A stretch of DNA of 62,187 nucleotides, taken from NCBI RefSeq assembly GCF_016862935.1, contig NZ_BONX01000022.1, positions 1 to 62,187 on the forward strand, written 5' to 3'. The stretch's first letter is position 1; each line of letters opens with the position of its first letter. Both the position numbers and the translations under genes were made by a program. The notes under the pieces were generated by a model. It worked only from the letters and a program-made list of their open reading frames with translations. It did no database searches and had not been told where the DNA came from. The stretch comes from Plantactinospora mayteni (lineage in GTDB: Bacteria; Actinomycetota; Actinomycetes; Mycobacteriales; Micromonosporaceae). Shown piece by piece: positions 1-10,259 of the stretch.

Positions 1-54
1 TCGGCTCGGTCGCCTCAGCAGAACGGATCGGCTCGGTCGGCTCAGCAGAACGGA
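1..54. repeat. 27-bp tandem repeat, two full copies, downstream of the spo0M-like gene
   Basis: Two 27-bp units (1-27 and 28-54) differ at one position. A third, partial unit runs into the 3' end of the Spo0M-like gene, so the repeat extends the stop-codon region outward. Each unit contains CTCAGCAGAACG, whose complement carries a TGA in the same context as the gene's own stop. The array may continue beyond the window edge. Confidence 0.85.
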
Positions 55-59
55 TCGGC

Positions 60-848
60 TCAGAAGAACAGGCCGCGCTTCTGCATGGACTGGCGCAGCC
101 AGCCGTCGAGCTGACTGGCCCAGTCGGTCCGGTCCACGGACGCGTAGTCGACGGTGAACCGGCCGAACGCGTCGCGGCCCTCGGTGAAGAGCCCGCCGCG
201 CTTGTCGATCTCCAGCACGATCTGCAACTGCTGCGGCGTGGCCACGAAGGTCAGTTCGAGCTGGTTGATCGCCCGGGCGTACTGCGACCCGGGGTAGAAC
301 TCGATCTCCTGGTAGAACGGCAGGCTCTGCTGTACGCCGTAGATGTGGCCGCGCTCGACGTCCGCCCGGCTGAACCGGAAGCCGAGCCGGACCAGGGCGT
401 CGATGACGCGCTCCTGTGCCGGCAGCGGGTACACCGCCACCGGGTCGAGGTCACCCTTGTCCACCGCCCGGGCCACCTCCAGCTCGGTACGCAGCCCCAT
501 GGTCATCCCGTGCAGGTGCTGACCGCCGATCTCGGTGAGCGGCGTCTCCCACGGCACCTCGAAGCGGAACGGGATGTCGCGGCGCTGCCCGCTCTCCAAC
601 CGGAACGGCCCGGTCACCCGCTGCCGCTGGAACTCCTGGGTGGTGTTGTACTCGCTGTCACCGCTCTCCACCTCGACCCGGGTCACCAACCCGAGCGAGA
701 CGTACTCGACGTCGACCGGATGGTCGCCGCCGGCGACGTGGACCTGGCCCTCCAGATAACCGCCTGGCCGGCAGTTCGGGTTGGTCAGCACCGTCTCGAC
801 CGACGGGCCGCCCACGCCCATCGCCTGCATCAACCGCTTGAAGACCAC
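60..848 (-). CDS. Spo0M-family (arrestin-like) sporulation-control protein
   Basis: The product of about 262 aa matches the Spo0M family. It begins [13 protein letters not shown], followed by the SVETVLTNP strand and a two-lobed beta-sandwich typical of arrestin-fold Spo0M proteins. In Bacillus, Spo0M influences sporulation and cell-cycle control; the role in actinobacteria is not established. An ATG at 860 is possible, but the GGAGG at 854-858 sits 5 nt before the GTG at 848, so that GTG is the better start. The region between [12 protein letters not shown] and the C-terminal FGRFTVDY is well conserved with the paralogue at 56.6-57.7 kb. The gene is divergent from the sigma-factor gene. The fold assignment is confident, the function is not. 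Confidence 0.85.
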   Translation of the reverse strand: MVFKRLMQAMGVGGPSVETVLTNPNCRPGGYLEGQVHVAGGDHPVDVEYVSLGLVTRVEVESGDSEYNTTQEFQRQRVTGPFRLESGQRRDIPFRFEVPWETPLTEIGGQHLHGMTMGLRTELEVARAVDKGDLDPVAVYPLPAQERVIDALVRLGFRFSRADVERGHIYGVQQSLPFYQEIEFYPGSQYARAINQLELTFVATPQQLQIVLEIDKRGGLFTEGRDAFGRFTVDYASVDRTDWASQLDGWLRQSMQKRGLFF

Positions 849-1196
849 CACGTCCTCCATCCGTCGTTGATCTCGATCCCGTCTCGCACGGTAACCGTCA
901 CCGACAACTACCGCCCGGGGCGTGCACTGGCGGCCACCGCCCGGGCGGGCGCCGGCACGTACCCGCGCCGACAGCCACCGCCCGGGGCGCGTGCCGGAGC
1001 GGTTTCCGGGCGGCCGGCGATGATCAATCGGATCAAGGTCGGAAAACCGGGACGAATCATCCCCCGGCTGCCTCCCGGTTTCATGCCAACCCGACGCTCT
1101 CCTCACCTCGGCTTCACGCCCTACCGGCCAAGCTATGTGTCACCAGCGCGGTTGTCCGCTGGGACGCGCCACATTGTCGAAGCGGGGAGGCGACAG
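849..1196. other. Divergent intergenic region, no gene seen
   Basis: About 350 bases separate the divergent spo0M-like and sigma-factor genes. No reading frame here has convincing codon bias or a ribosome site, although open frames from both sides read through it. It must hold both promoters. I cannot place a convincing -35/-10 pair by eye. Confidence 0.5.
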
Positions 1197-2237
<1,041 letters not shown>

Positions 2238-2250
2238 GCCGTACGACGCG

Positions 2251-2285
2251 GGAGCCCCCGCCACCTGCCCGGTGGCGGGGGCTCC
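2251..2285 (+). terminator. Strong hairpin terminator after the sigma-factor gene
   Basis: Perfect 15-bp arms (GGAGCCCCCGCCACC at 2251-2265, its complement at 2271-2285) enclose a 5-nt loop, 13 bp after the stop codon. It lacks a long U-tract, as is common in actinobacteria. It lies between convergent genes and could serve both strands. Confidence 0.85.
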
Positions 2286-2352
2286 GCGTTGTTGCCCGCC
2301 GGTTCGAGCCTGCCCCAGTCGGGGTGCGGCACCAGGTCGCGGCGGGCAGTCG

Positions 2353-3981
2353 TCAGCCGATTGCCAGGTCGCGGCGGCGGAAGGTCGCCAGGCCGAGCCC
2401 GGTCAGCGCGACCGCGACGGCGAGCAGCAGCACCAGTGGCGTGGCGCTCGGATCGGCGGCCGGCACCGCCGGCAGGTGGGTGAACGGCGACAGGTTCAGC
2501 ACCGGCTGCGGCAGCTCCAGCAGCGCGCCGAGCTGGCCGAGCAGCACGCAGAGCAGGAAGGCCGACCAGGAGAGCGCCACCGACAGCCGGGGCAGCAGCC
2601 CGAACAGCACCACCACCAGGCCGGCGAGGACCAGCGCCGCCGGTGCCTGGACCAGTCCGGCCACGGTGAGCCGGGCCACCTCGCCGGGCACGTCGCCGCT
2701 GACCAGGCCGTAGCCCAGCCCGGTACTCGCGCCGGCCAGCGCCAGCAGGACGACCGCGCCGAGCGCGGCCCAGAGCAGGTGGCTGAGCAGCCAGCGGGGC
2801 CGACCGACCGCGGTGGCGAGTATCCCCTCCAGGGTCCCGGCCGCCTCCTCGGCCCGCAGCCGCAGCACCGCCTGCACCGCGAAGCCGGCCACCGCGAGCG
2901 CGAACATCGCCATCATGGTGCCCAGGAACGCGTCGACCAGTTCCTCGGTCCCGCCGAGCTGGGCGATCAGCTCGCTGGCAGCCTCGTTCTCGCCGACGAA
3001 GCTGTCCAACTGGTCACCGACCGAACCCATCGACAGCCCCATCACCAGGATGCCGATCGCCCAGCCCAGCACCACGCCACGCTGCAACCGCCAGGCCAGG
3101 CCGCCGGGGTTGAGCAGGCCCCGGGCCGCCACCGCCGGCCCTCGGCGTACTGCCAGCACCCCGCTGCCCAGGTCGCGGTGGGCGGTCAGCACGAACGCCG
3201 TACCGATGGCGAGCAGCGAGAACCCGGCCGTCAGGGCCAGCACCGGCCAGCGGTTGCCGTCGAACGGCTGGACCTGGTTGGCCCAGCCGAGCGGGGAGAG
3301 CCAGGACGGCCAGGCACTGACCACCCGCATCCCGTCGGCGGAGACGGTCCCCCAGGCGTCACCGGCGGCCCGGAGCAGGAAGGCGAGCCCGACGACGGCC
3401 GCGGCCATGCCGTTCGCGCCGCGCGCCGTACCGGAGATCTGGGCGGTCACCGCGGCGATCGCCGCGAACGAGACGCCGATCCCGGTGATCGCCGCGCCGA
3501 GGGCGAGCGAGCCGGCCACCGGCAGGTCCCCGGCGACGAGCACCAGGGCGAGCAGCAGCCCGCTGAGCACGTTGGCGGCCACCGTGGTGAGCAGGGCCGC
3601 CGTGAGCGGGGCGTGCCGGCCGACCACCGCCGAGCCGAGCAGCTCCGCCCGGCCGGTCTCCTCGTTCTGCCGGGTGTGCCGGACCACCGCGAAGGTGCTG
3701 AGCAACGCGGCGAGCAGGGCCAGCATCGTGTACGCCTCGGCGGTGACCACCGACCCGAGGCTCGGCCCGGAGACCGGGCCGTTGAACGCCCGCGCGACGA
3801 CGCTCGCGGCGCTGGTGGTGGCGTAGCCGATCCGGTCGGACTCGGTGCCGTAGATGCCGGAGACGCTCTGCGCGACCGCCGCGCCGACCCCGGGCACGGC
3901 CAGCGCCCAGACCAGGAGTTTCACCCGGTCCCGGCGCAGCGCGAGCCGGGTCAGCCGGGTGGTACCGGTGAACGCGGTCAT
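2353..3981 (-). CDS. ABC transporter permease, antibiotic-exporter type (ABC-2/COG3559-like)
   Basis: A 542-aa polytopic membrane protein with about 12 hydrophobic segments in two halves. It starts [30 protein letters not shown], followed by a first extracytoplasmic loop ([16 protein letters not shown]). This layout is typical of permeases annotated as exporters of polyketide antibiotics. Its ATG overlaps the TGA of the upstream ATPase gene (ATGA at 3978-3981), so the two are translationally coupled and should form one exporter. The divergent TetR gene is the likely local regulator. The substrate is unknown; hydrophobic drugs or natural products are the family expectation. Confidence 0.88.
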   Translation of the reverse strand: MTAFTGTTRLTRLALRRDRVKLLVWALAVPGVGAAVAQSVSGIYGTESDRIGYATTSAASVVARAFNGPVSGPSLGSVVTAEAYTMLALLAALLSTFAVVRHTRQNEETGRAELLGSAVVGRHAPLTAALLTTVAANVLSGLLLALVLVAGDLPVAGSLALGAAITGIGVSFAAIAAVTAQISGTARGANGMAAAVVGLAFLLRAAGDAWGTVSADGMRVVSAWPSWLSPLGWANQVQPFDGNRWPVLALTAGFSLLAIGTAFVLTAHRDLGSGVLAVRRGPAVAARGLLNPGGLAWRLQRGVVLGWAIGILVMGLSMGSVGDQLDSFVGENEAASELIAQLGGTEELVDAFLGTMMAMFALAVAGFAVQAVLRLRAEEAAGTLEGILATAVGRPRWLLSHLLWAALGAVVLLALAGASTGLGYGLVSGDVPGEVARLTVAGLVQAPAALVLAGLVVVLFGLLPRLSVALSWSAFLLCVLLGQLGALLELPQPVLNLSPFTHLPAVPAADPSATPLVLLLAVAVALTGLGLATFRRRDLAIG

Positions 3982-4907
3982 CGGGCACCCACCGGCACCG
4001 GACGCGGGGCGGTGACGGCGACCTCGGACCCGTCGCCGTAGTGCCGCATGAACAACTCCTCCAGGGTCGGCGGCGTACTGGTCAACGCCCGTACGCCGAA
4101 CCGGGCGAGGTGGGCCAGCACCGGGTCGAGGGTGCCGGACTCGACCTCGAACCGGGTGGTCGCGCCGGAGGCGGTCACCGCGTGCACCCCGGCCAGCTCG
4201 GCGAGCCCCGCCACCGGGCGTTCCGTCTCGACCGTCATCGGGGTACGGGTCAGGTGGCGCAGCTCGGCCAGGGTGCCGGACTCGACCGTACGGCCGGCCC
4301 GGATGATGCTGACCCGGTCGCAGAGCGCCTCCACCTCGGACATCACGTGGCTGGAGAGCAACACGGTCCGGCCCGCGTCGCGCAGCGCGGCGACGTACTC
4401 CCGGAAGACCGCCTCCATCAGCGGGTCCAGCCCGGAGGTCGGCTCGTCGAGCACCAGCAGCTCGACGTCGGAGGCGAACGCGGCGACGATCGCCACCTTC
4501 TGCCGGTTGCCCTTGGAGTAGGTGCGGCACTTCTTGGTCGGGTCGAGGTCGAAGCGCCGCAACAGCTCGTCCCGGCGGGCCCGGTCCAGGCCGCCGCGCA
4601 GTGAGCCGAAGAGGTCGATCGCCTCCCCGCCGGAAAGGTTGGGCCAGAGGTTCACGTCGCCGGGCACGTACGCCAGCCGGCGGTGCAGTGCCACGGCGTC
4701 CCGCCAGGGATCACCGCCGAGTACGCCGACCTCGCCCGCGTCCCTGCGGAGCAGGCCGAGCAGGATCCGGATGGTGGTGGACTTGCCCGCCCCGTTCGGT
4801 CCGAGGAACCCGTGCACCTCGCCGGACCGGACGGTCAGGTCCAGTTCGTCCAGCGCGCGGGTGGCCCCGAAGGTCTTCACCAGGCCGGCCACCGAGATCG
4901 CGGTCAT
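3978..4907 (-). CDS. ABC transporter ATP-binding protein (drug-exporter type)
   Basis: A 309-aa nucleotide-binding subunit with Walker [10 protein letters not shown] (near residue 38), signature YSKGNRQKV, Walker [13 protein letters not shown] and the switch histidine in [11 protein letters not shown]. The signature replaces the canonical LSGGQ with YSKGNRQ, as in the DrrA/CcmA-like exporter ATPases. The C-terminal 80 residues form the extra beta-domain common in drug-exporter ATPases. It is first in a two-gene operon with the permease and is divergent from the TetR gene at 5065. Confidence 0.93.
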   Translation of the reverse strand: MTAISVAGLVKTFGATRALDELDLTVRSGEVHGFLGPNGAGKSTTIRILLGLLRRDAGEVGVLGGDPWRDAVALHRRLAYVPGDVNLWPNLSGGEAIDLFGSLRGGLDRARRDELLRRFDLDPTKKCRTYSKGNRQKVAIVAAFASDVELLVLDEPTSGLDPLMEAVFREYVAALRDAGRTVLLSSHVMSEVEALCDRVSIIRAGRTVESGTLAELRHLTRTPMTVETERPVAGLAELAGVHAVTASGATTRFEVESGTLDPVLAHLARFGVRALTSTPPTLEELFMRHYGDGSEVAVTAPRPVPVGAR

Positions 4908-4997
4908 GACGCTCCCTTGCTAGTTGCCGATTCCGCGTCGTCCCCAGCCAGGACGACGCGTCGAGCCGGTTCGTGACGGTGTCTCGATCCCCAGTGT

Positions 4998-5046
4998 ACT
5001 GACCGATGGTAGGACGACCGTCACAGATGCCTGATCAACGGTCAGT
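4998..5046. promoter_or_regulatory. Candidate operator pair between exporter and TetR genes
   Basis: ACTGACCG (4998-5005) and its exact complement CGGTCAGT (5039-5046) flank the 157-bp divergent gap, with 33 bp between them. The second arm ends 19 bp before the TetR start. Local TetR proteins often bind such spaced inverted half-sites. The spacing is wide for one dimer, so these may be halves of two sites; this is inference. Confidence 0.35.
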
Positions 5047-5064
5047 GGCCGGTACCCTGGACGG

Positions 5065-6051
5065 ATGGATCGACCGCCCGCCCTCGACACCCGGAGCCGG
5101 ATCCTGCGTACCGCCCTCGACCTGTTCGGCGCGCAGGGCTACCAGCGCACCTCGCTGCGGCAGATCGCCGACCGGCTGGGGATGACCAAGGCGGGCATCC
5201 TCTACCACTTCCCCAGCAAGGAGCACCTGCTGGTGGCGCTGGCCGAGCCGCTCGTCTCCGACCTGGAGGCGGCGCTGGACCGGGCGGCCCGGCTGCCCTG
5301 GCCGGCGGCCCGCTGGGCGGCACTGGAGGGCTGGCTCGACGCCCTGCTGCGGCACCGCCGTCCACTGGGGACGCTCTACCACGACATGACGCTGCTGGCC
5401 CGGGGCAGCACGTACGCCCGGATCCTGCGGCTCGCCACCCAGGCGCACGACCTGGTCGCCGGGCCCGGCGCGACCCGGCTCGAACGGATCCGCGCGATCC
5501 AGGCCACCGGGATGCTCGGCGATCCGATCGTCTTCTTCGCCAACACGCCGGACGACGAGCTACGCGCGGAGATGCTCGACGGCGTGGCTCGGCTGCTGGG
5601 CGAGCCGACCCCGCCACCCGGCGAGCCGGAGCCGGAGCCGTTCCCCTCGCCCGGGTCCGCCGGGCCACAGCCGGGCGACGCCGGGCAGGTGCCGGCGGAA
5701 TCCGGGCCGGCAACGACGGTGGCCGGGCCAGCAGCGCTGGTAACCGGGCCGGTAACGGCGGTGGCCGGATCGGTAACGGCGGTGGCCGGGCCGGTGGCGG
5801 CGGAAGCCGGGGCGGGCCGGGGGCCGGAGCCGTCCGGAAGCCGACACCCCGGCCCGGAGCCGAGGCGGCCGGACCGACGCCGCCGGGCCGGCCGACCACC
5901 CGGGCTCAGCGCCGAGCAGGTACGGACGGTCCAGGCGATGCACGCCGCCGGACTGCACACCGTGGACCAGATCGCGGCGAGCGTCGGCGTCTCCCGGGCC
6001 ACCCTCTACCGGCACCTGCGGGCCGCCGAACCGGCCCGACCCGAGCTATAA
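5065..6051 (+). CDS. TetR-family regulator with an extra C-terminal resolvase-type HTH
   Basis: The 328-aa product starts with a normal TetR DNA-binding domain (residues about 8-55: TRSRILRTALDLFGAQGYQ, then LRQIADRLGMTKAGILYHFPSK). A ligand domain follows to about residue 190. A Pro/Gly/Ala linker comes next and contains five 7-residue repeats of the type PVTAVAG (DNA 5709-5813). The last 48 residues (LSAEQVRTVQAMHAAGLHTV, then IAASVGVSRATLYRHL) look like the helix-turn-helix of serine resolvases/Hin. Family TetR proteins are usually about 200 aa, so both linker and second HTH are additions. It is divergent from the ABC exporter and probably represses it. Confidence 0.88.
   Translation: MDRPPALDTRSRILRTALDLFGAQGYQRTSLRQIADRLGMTKAGILYHFPSKEHLLVALAEPLVSDLEAALDRAARLPWPAARWAALEGWLDALLRHRRPLGTLYHDMTLLARGSTYARILRLATQAHDLVAGPGATRLERIRAIQATGMLGDPIVFFANTPDDELRAEMLDGVARLLGEPTPPPGEPEPEPFPSPGSAGPQPGDAGQVPAESGPATTVAGPAALVTGPVTAVAGSVTAVAGPVAAEAGAGRGPEPSGSRHPGPEPRRPDRRRRAGRPPGLSAEQVRTVQAMHAAGLHTVDQIAASVGVSRATLYRHLRAAEPARPEL
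5709..5813 (+). repeat. Five 21-bp in-frame tandem repeats in the TetR linker
   Basis: Five consecutive 21-bp units (for example GGTAACGGCGGTGGCCGGATC) encode heptapeptides PATTVAG, PAALVTG, PVTAVAG, SVTAVAG and PVAAEAG. The unit keeps frame, so copy number can change without breaking the protein. It forms a flexible hydrophobic/Gly linker between the ligand domain and the second HTH. Confidence 0.85.
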
Positions 6052-6105
6052 CGAGACAGTTTTCGACACTAATTCGAGACTATTTTGCGACGACTCCAAA
6101 GGTCG

Positions 6106-7161
6106 TCACCGTACCCCGGGTTCGGTGACCAGGGTGCCCGCCTCGGCGTCGATCGTGGCCTTCACCCCGAGCGGTACGGTGAGCTGGTCCTGCCCGTGCC
6201 CCAGCGGCAACCCGCCCAGCACCGGTACTCCGAGGCCGCCCAGCCGCTCCCGCAGCACCGTACCCAGGTCGTAGCCGGCGACACCGACCGAGTTGACGAA
6301 CTGGCCCACCGCAACTCCGGCGATCCCGTCCAGGGCACCCACCCGGAGCAACTGGGTCAGCATCCGGTCCACGCTGTACGGCGCCTCGTCGACGTCCTCG
6401 ATCAGCAGGATCGCGCCGGTGAGGTCGGGAAAGTCCCGGGCTCCGACACTCGTGCCCAGCATCGTCAACGTGCCGCCCAACAGCACCCCGCTGGCCACCC
6501 CGGGCACCAGCACGCCGGCGCTCGACTCGGCCGGATTCCGGGTGATCGTGACCGGATCGGTGGTCATCACCGCCCGACGCAGCGACTCGATCGACGCCGG
6601 GCCGGTCCGGGCGTCGCTCCAGTTCATCAACGGGCCGTAGAAGGTCGTCGTCCGGGCCGCCCGCCACAGCCGGCCGTGCAGCGAGGTCATGTCGCTGAAC
6701 CCGACGAACACCCGGGGATCCGCGCCGACCCCGCTGACGTCGAACCGGTCCACGATGCGCTGCGCACCGTAGCCGCCCCGGCAGGTGAAGACGCCCCGGA
6801 TCCCCGGGTCGGTGAAGGCGGCCCGCAGGTCGGCGAGGCGCGCCTCGTCGGTGCCGGCGAACCAGCCGTGCTGGTCGTAGACGTGTGCACCGAGTTCGAC
6901 CGTCAGGCCCCAGCTCTCCAGGATCTGCACGCCCCGGCCCAGCAGGTTCGGGTCGGCGGGCCGGGCCGGGGCCACCAACCGGACCCGGTCCCCCGGGCGC
7001 AGCGCGGGTGGCCGGACAGCCCGCCGACTCGCCGGCTTGGCCGTCGCCGGCGCGGCCAGGGCCGCCGACCCGGCGACCGCGCCGGCGAGTACGCCGCCGG
7101 CGGCCACCGTGCCGGTCCGCAGTAACCGTCGTCGGGTCAGGGTCTCGTCGCGCTCCATCAT
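6106..7161 (-). CDS. Peptidase S66, muramoyl-tetrapeptide LD-carboxypeptidase, Tat-exported
   Basis: A 351-aa protein of the LD-carboxypeptidase family, which removes the terminal D-Ala from murein tetrapeptides during recycling. It begins with a twin-arginine signal (TRRRLLRTG, then a Gly/Ala-rich hydrophobic stretch to about residue 40), so it should act outside the membrane. The nucleophile Ser156 lies in GFSDMTS, the Glu region is ILLIEDVDE (near 255) and the His is in LGHGQD (322), giving the S66 Ser-Glu-His set. Two ATGs open the gene; GGGGAGG is 2 nt before the first and 5 nt before the second (7158), so translation may start at the second. Some S66 members cleave peptide antibiotics (MccF type), and that cannot be excluded. 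Confidence 0.9.
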   Translation of the reverse strand: MMERDETLTRRRLLRTGTVAAGGVLAGAVAGSAALAAPATAKPASRRAVRPPALRPGDRVRLVAPARPADPNLLGRGVQILESWGLTVELGAHVYDQHGWFAGTDEARLADLRAAFTDPGIRGVFTCRGGYGAQRIVDRFDVSGVGADPRVFVGFSDMTSLHGRLWRAARTTTFYGPLMNWSDARTGPASIESLRRAVMTTDPVTITRNPAESSAGVLVPGVASGVLLGGTLTMLGTSVGARDFPDLTGAILLIEDVDEAPYSVDRMLTQLLRVGALDGIAGVAVGQFVNSVGVAGYDLGTVLRERLGGLGVPVLGGLPLGHGQDQLTVPLGVKATIDAEAGTLVTEPGVR

Positions 7162-7256
7162 GGCCTCCCCAATCCGCCGTCCCCAGTGGACGCCGCCCCG
7201 GAACTATAGGAGGCGCGCGCCAAGATCTATCGAGAACGGTCGGTCCGGAGCACCGA

Positions 7257-8438
7257 TCAGAGCGCCGGATCCTGCGGGTCGAGGCCGTGCAGCGGGAAGA
7301 CCGCCTTGCGGGTCGCCATGATCGCCCGATCCACCGCGTCCGGCTCGCCGGTCGGCTGCCACGGCTCGTACGAGCCGTCCGCGTCGTCGGTCATCCGCAG
7401 CGGTACCTCCCGCTCCGGACGGCGGGCCTTGGCCAGCGCCCGCCAGGCCGGCGGAGTCAGCGCGGCCGGGTCGACCGGATCGCCGGTGGCCACCGCGAGC
7501 AGGTGCGTCCAGGCCCGGGGCACCACCTCGACCAGTGCGTAGCCGCCACCACCGGTGGCCACCCAGCGCCCCTCGCAGAGTTCGTCGGCCAGCGCCCGCA
7601 GCGCCAGATAGCTCGCCCGCTGGCCGTCCACGCTCAGCCGCAGGTCGGCCAGCGGATCGAGCCGGTGGCTGTCCGCACCGCACTGGGTGAGCAGGATCTG
7701 CGGCCGGAACGCGCGGAGCAGCGCCGGAACGGTGGCGTGGAAGCCACGCAGCCACCCCGCGTCACCGGTCCCCGGCGGCAGCGGCAGGTTGACCGCGCTC
7801 CCCTCGCCCCCCGGACCACCGGTCTCGTCGGAGAACCCGGTACCGGGAAACAGCGCCAGCGGCGTCTCGTGCAGGCTGATCGTCAACACCCGGGGATCGG
7901 TGTAGAAGACCTCCTGCACCCCGTCGCCGTGGTGCACGTCGACGTCCACGTAGGCCACCCGCTCGGCGCCGAGGTCGAGCAGCCGGGCGATGGCCACCGC
8001 CGGGTCGTTGTAGACACAGAACCCGGCCGCCCGGCTCGGCATCGCGTGGTGCAGGCCACCGGCCACGTTGACCGCCCGCCGGGCCTCGCCCCGCCAGACC
8101 GCCTCGGCCGCCGCCAGGCTCGCCCCGGCCACCAGGGCGCTGGACTCGTGCATACCGTCGAAGATCGGGTTGTCCGGTGTGCCGAGGCCGTACCCGGAGA
8201 AGAGCGGGTCGCTCGGCGCCGCCCGGACCGCGTCGAGGTAGTCCGGCCGGTGCACCCGGGCGAGTGCCGCGTCGTCGGCCGGGGTGGGCGCCACCAGGCG
8301 TACGCCGGGGCGGTCCAGTACGCCGAGTTCCCGAGCCAGGGCCACGGTCAGTTCCACCCGTACCGGGTCGAGTGGGTGGTCACCCAGGTCGTAGGTCAGC
8401 AGACTCTCGTCCCAGACCACCACCGTGTCGTCCGACAT
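7257..8438 (-). CDS. acuC: AcuC-type histone-deacetylase-fold protein
   Basis: A 393-aa class I deacetylase-like enzyme that probably removes acetyl groups from lysines. In Bacillus, AcuC reactivates acetyl-CoA synthetase. The zinc site and catalytic dyad are visible in YVDVDVHHGDGVQEVFY, and the substrate-entry motifs in GHHAMPS-like GGLHHAMPSRAAGF and CGADSHRLDPL. ATG 8438 (MSDDTVVVW) is preferred over two upstream in-frame starts because family similarity begins there; no clear ribosome site distinguishes them. The gene runs in the same direction as the sulfurtransferase upstream, 86 bp away. Confidence 0.9.
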   Translation of the reverse strand: MSDDTVVVWDESLLTYDLGDHPLDPVRVELTVALARELGVLDRPGVRLVAPTPADDAALARVHRPDYLDAVRAAPSDPLFSGYGLGTPDNPIFDGMHESSALVAGASLAAAEAVWRGEARRAVNVAGGLHHAMPSRAAGFCVYNDPAVAIARLLDLGAERVAYVDVDVHHGDGVQEVFYTDPRVLTISLHETPLALFPGTGFSDETGGPGGEGSAVNLPLPPGTGDAGWLRGFHATVPALLRAFRPQILLTQCGADSHRLDPLADLRLSVDGQRASYLALRALADELCEGRWVATGGGGYALVEVVPRAWTHLLAVATGDPVDPAALTPPAWRALAKARRPEREVPLRMTDDADGSYEPWQPTGEPDAVDRAIMATRKAVFPLHGLDPQDPAL

Positions 8439-8524
8439 GGCGTTCATCGTCGCACGGCGACCGGCGACCACCCGCGACCGCGTACGCCGGAGCGCCGCGC
8501 GCCGCTACCGCGACGGAACGGTGT

Positions 8525-9397
8525 TCAGGAGCCGCTCGGTGCCGGGTCGCCGGGGTCGGGGCCGAGCGCGACCGGCCGCACCGGCTCGGTGATCCAGTGG
8601 CTCCACGACCCGACGTAGAGCGCCGCCTCGGGATATCCGGCCCGGTGCAGGGCGAGCACCGCCTGCGCGGCGGTCACCCCGGAGCCGCAGTAGGCGCCGA
8701 TCCGTACCCCGGGCCGGACGCCCGCCTCGGCGAACCGGGCCCGCAGCGCTTCGGCGGCCGGAAACCGGCCGTCCACCCCGACGTACTCGGTGGCCGGGAC
8801 GTTCACCGCACCGGGGATGTGCCCGGCGACCGGGTCGACGGGCTCGGTCTCGCCCCGGTAGCGGGCCGCCGCCCGGACGTCGACCAGCACCCCGTCCGCC
8901 GCCACCCCGGCGGCCGAGCCGGCGTCCAGCACCGGCATCCCGCCGGGACGGACGGTCACGTCTCCCGGCGTCGGCGACGGCGGCTCGGCGGTGACGGGCA
9001 GCCCGGCCCCGGCCCAGGCCGGGAAGCCGCCGTCGAGCACCCGGACCTCGGCATGTCCGGCCCAGCGCAGCGTCCACCAGGCCCGCGCCGCCGCCATCCC
9101 GTCGCCGCCGTCGTAGACCACCACCGGCCACCCGGCGCGGACCCCGGCCGCGCGGAGTACCCGCTGCAACGCCGCAGGATCGGGCAGCGGATGCCGACCA
9201 CCGTCGCCGGGCGCCCCGGACAGCTCGCTGTCCAGGTCGACGAAGACCGCGCCGGGCAGGTGCCCGGCCAGGTAGTCCGTGCGGCCGGGCGGCCCGACGA
9301 GCCGCCAGCGGAGATCGAGTACGACCGGCGGCTCGGCGGACGCCAGTTCGGCGGCGAGCCCGGTCACGTCGACGAGAAGGTCATCGGGTACGGACAC
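8525..9397 (-). CDS. sseA: Two-domain rhodanese, thiosulfate/3-mercaptopyruvate sulfurtransferase
   Basis: A 290-aa tandem-rhodanese protein. The N-terminal inactive domain starts VVLDLRW and the C-terminal active domain starts VLVDVRAAARYRGE. The active-site loop is YCGSGVTA with Cys237 as the persulfide carrier. CGSGVTA is the loop type of 3-mercaptopyruvate sulfurtransferases. The start is GTG at 9397. It is divergent from ideR, with 97 bp between them, which may hold both promoters. Substrate preference cannot be fixed from sequence. Confidence 0.9.
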   Translation of the reverse strand: MSVPDDLLVDVTGLAAELASAEPPVVLDLRWRLVGPPGRTDYLAGHLPGAVFVDLDSELSGAPGDGGRHPLPDPAALQRVLRAAGVRAGWPVVVYDGGDGMAAARAWWTLRWAGHAEVRVLDGGFPAWAGAGLPVTAEPPSPTPGDVTVRPGGMPVLDAGSAAGVAADGVLVDVRAAARYRGETEPVDPVAGHIPGAVNVPATEYVGVDGRFPAAEALRARFAEAGVRPGVRIGAYCGSGVTAAQAVLALHRAGYPEAALYVGSWSHWITEPVRPVALGPDPGDPAPSGS

Positions 9398-9494
9398 GGC
9401 GTCCAGTCAACACCATGCGGCACGGAACCGCCCGGCTCGGTGACACTGAATATCGGTGCCCCGAGGTACCATCGTGCTCGGGAGGACCACTGAC

Positions 9495-10181
9495 GTGAAC
9501 GACCTAGTCGACACCACCGAGATGTACCTGCGCACCATCCTCGAACTGGAAGAGGAGGGGGTGCCGCCGCTGCGTGCCCGGATCGCCGAGCGGCTGCGCC
9601 AGAGTGGTCCGACCGTCAGCCAGACCGTGGCCCGGATGGAGCGCGACGGCCTGCTGACCGTCGAGGACGACCGGCACCTCCAGCTCACCGCGCTCGGCCG
9701 GACGCAGGCGATCTCCGTGATGCGCAAGCACCGGCTGGCAGAGCTGCTGCTCGTGAACGTGATCGGGATGCCCTACGAGGAGGCCCACGAGGAGGCCTGC
9801 CGCTGGGAGCACGTGATGAGCGACTCGGTGGAGAAGAAGGTCTACGAGCTGCTCGACCGGCCCACCCGGTCGCCGTACGGCAACCCGATCCCGGGGCTGG
9901 AGGCGTTGAGCACCAACCCGGACGTCACGGTCGAGACGGTCACCGAGGGTGAACGCAACCTCGCCTTCCCCGGCCTGAGCGGCCCCGTGGTGGTCCGACG
10001 GATCTGCGAGAGCGTCCAGAAGGACGGCGACGTACTCCGGCAGTTGCACGCCGCCGGAGTCGACCCGGGCGCGATGGTGACCGTGGCCCAGGAGCGTGAC
10101 GGGGTCACCATCGACCGCTCCGGCGACAAGGTACGGCTACCCCGCGAGGTCGCCTCCCGGGTCTTCGTCGCCGCACACTGA
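9495..10181 (+). CDS. ideR: Iron-dependent repressor IdeR/DtxR
   Basis: A 228-aa metalloregulator nearly collinear with mycobacterial IdeR. It has the N-terminal HTH (LRARIAERLRQSGPTVSQTV), the metal-binding dimerisation domain with MRKHRLAE and CRWEHVMSD, and a C-terminal SH3-like domain (residues about 150-228). It uses Fe(II) as corepressor of iron uptake and siderophore genes. The frame is open to 9456, but GTG 9495 follows GGAGG (9481-9485) and begins the conserved MNDLVDTTEMYLRTI. No siderophore genes are in the window, so it acts elsewhere. The MntR branch is less likely given the CRWEH motif and SH3 domain. Confidence 0.95.
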   Translation: MNDLVDTTEMYLRTILELEEEGVPPLRARIAERLRQSGPTVSQTVARMERDGLLTVEDDRHLQLTALGRTQAISVMRKHRLAELLLVNVIGMPYEEAHEEACRWEHVMSDSVEKKVYELLDRPTRSPYGNPIPGLEALSTNPDVTVETVTEGERNLAFPGLSGPVVVRRICESVQKDGDVLRQLHAAGVDPGAMVTVAQERDGVTIDRSGDKVRLPREVASRVFVAAH

Positions 10182-10259
10182 CGACCGGGGCGCCGACCGG
10201 CACACCCCGGCCGCACACACCCCGATCCGGCTCACCCGCCGGCTCCGCGCGGGCGATGG

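Noticed and set aside
345-1196. Long open frame extending the sigma factor to 630 aa
   Set aside because: The extension is antisense to the spo0M-like gene and lacks family similarity; the strong GGGGAGG site and sigma region 1.2 fix the start at 1197.
2272-4041. 589-codon plus-strand frame opposite the ABC exporter
   Set aside because: It is Gln/Arg/Gly-rich low-complexity antisense of a clear permease, typical of high-GC shadow frames.
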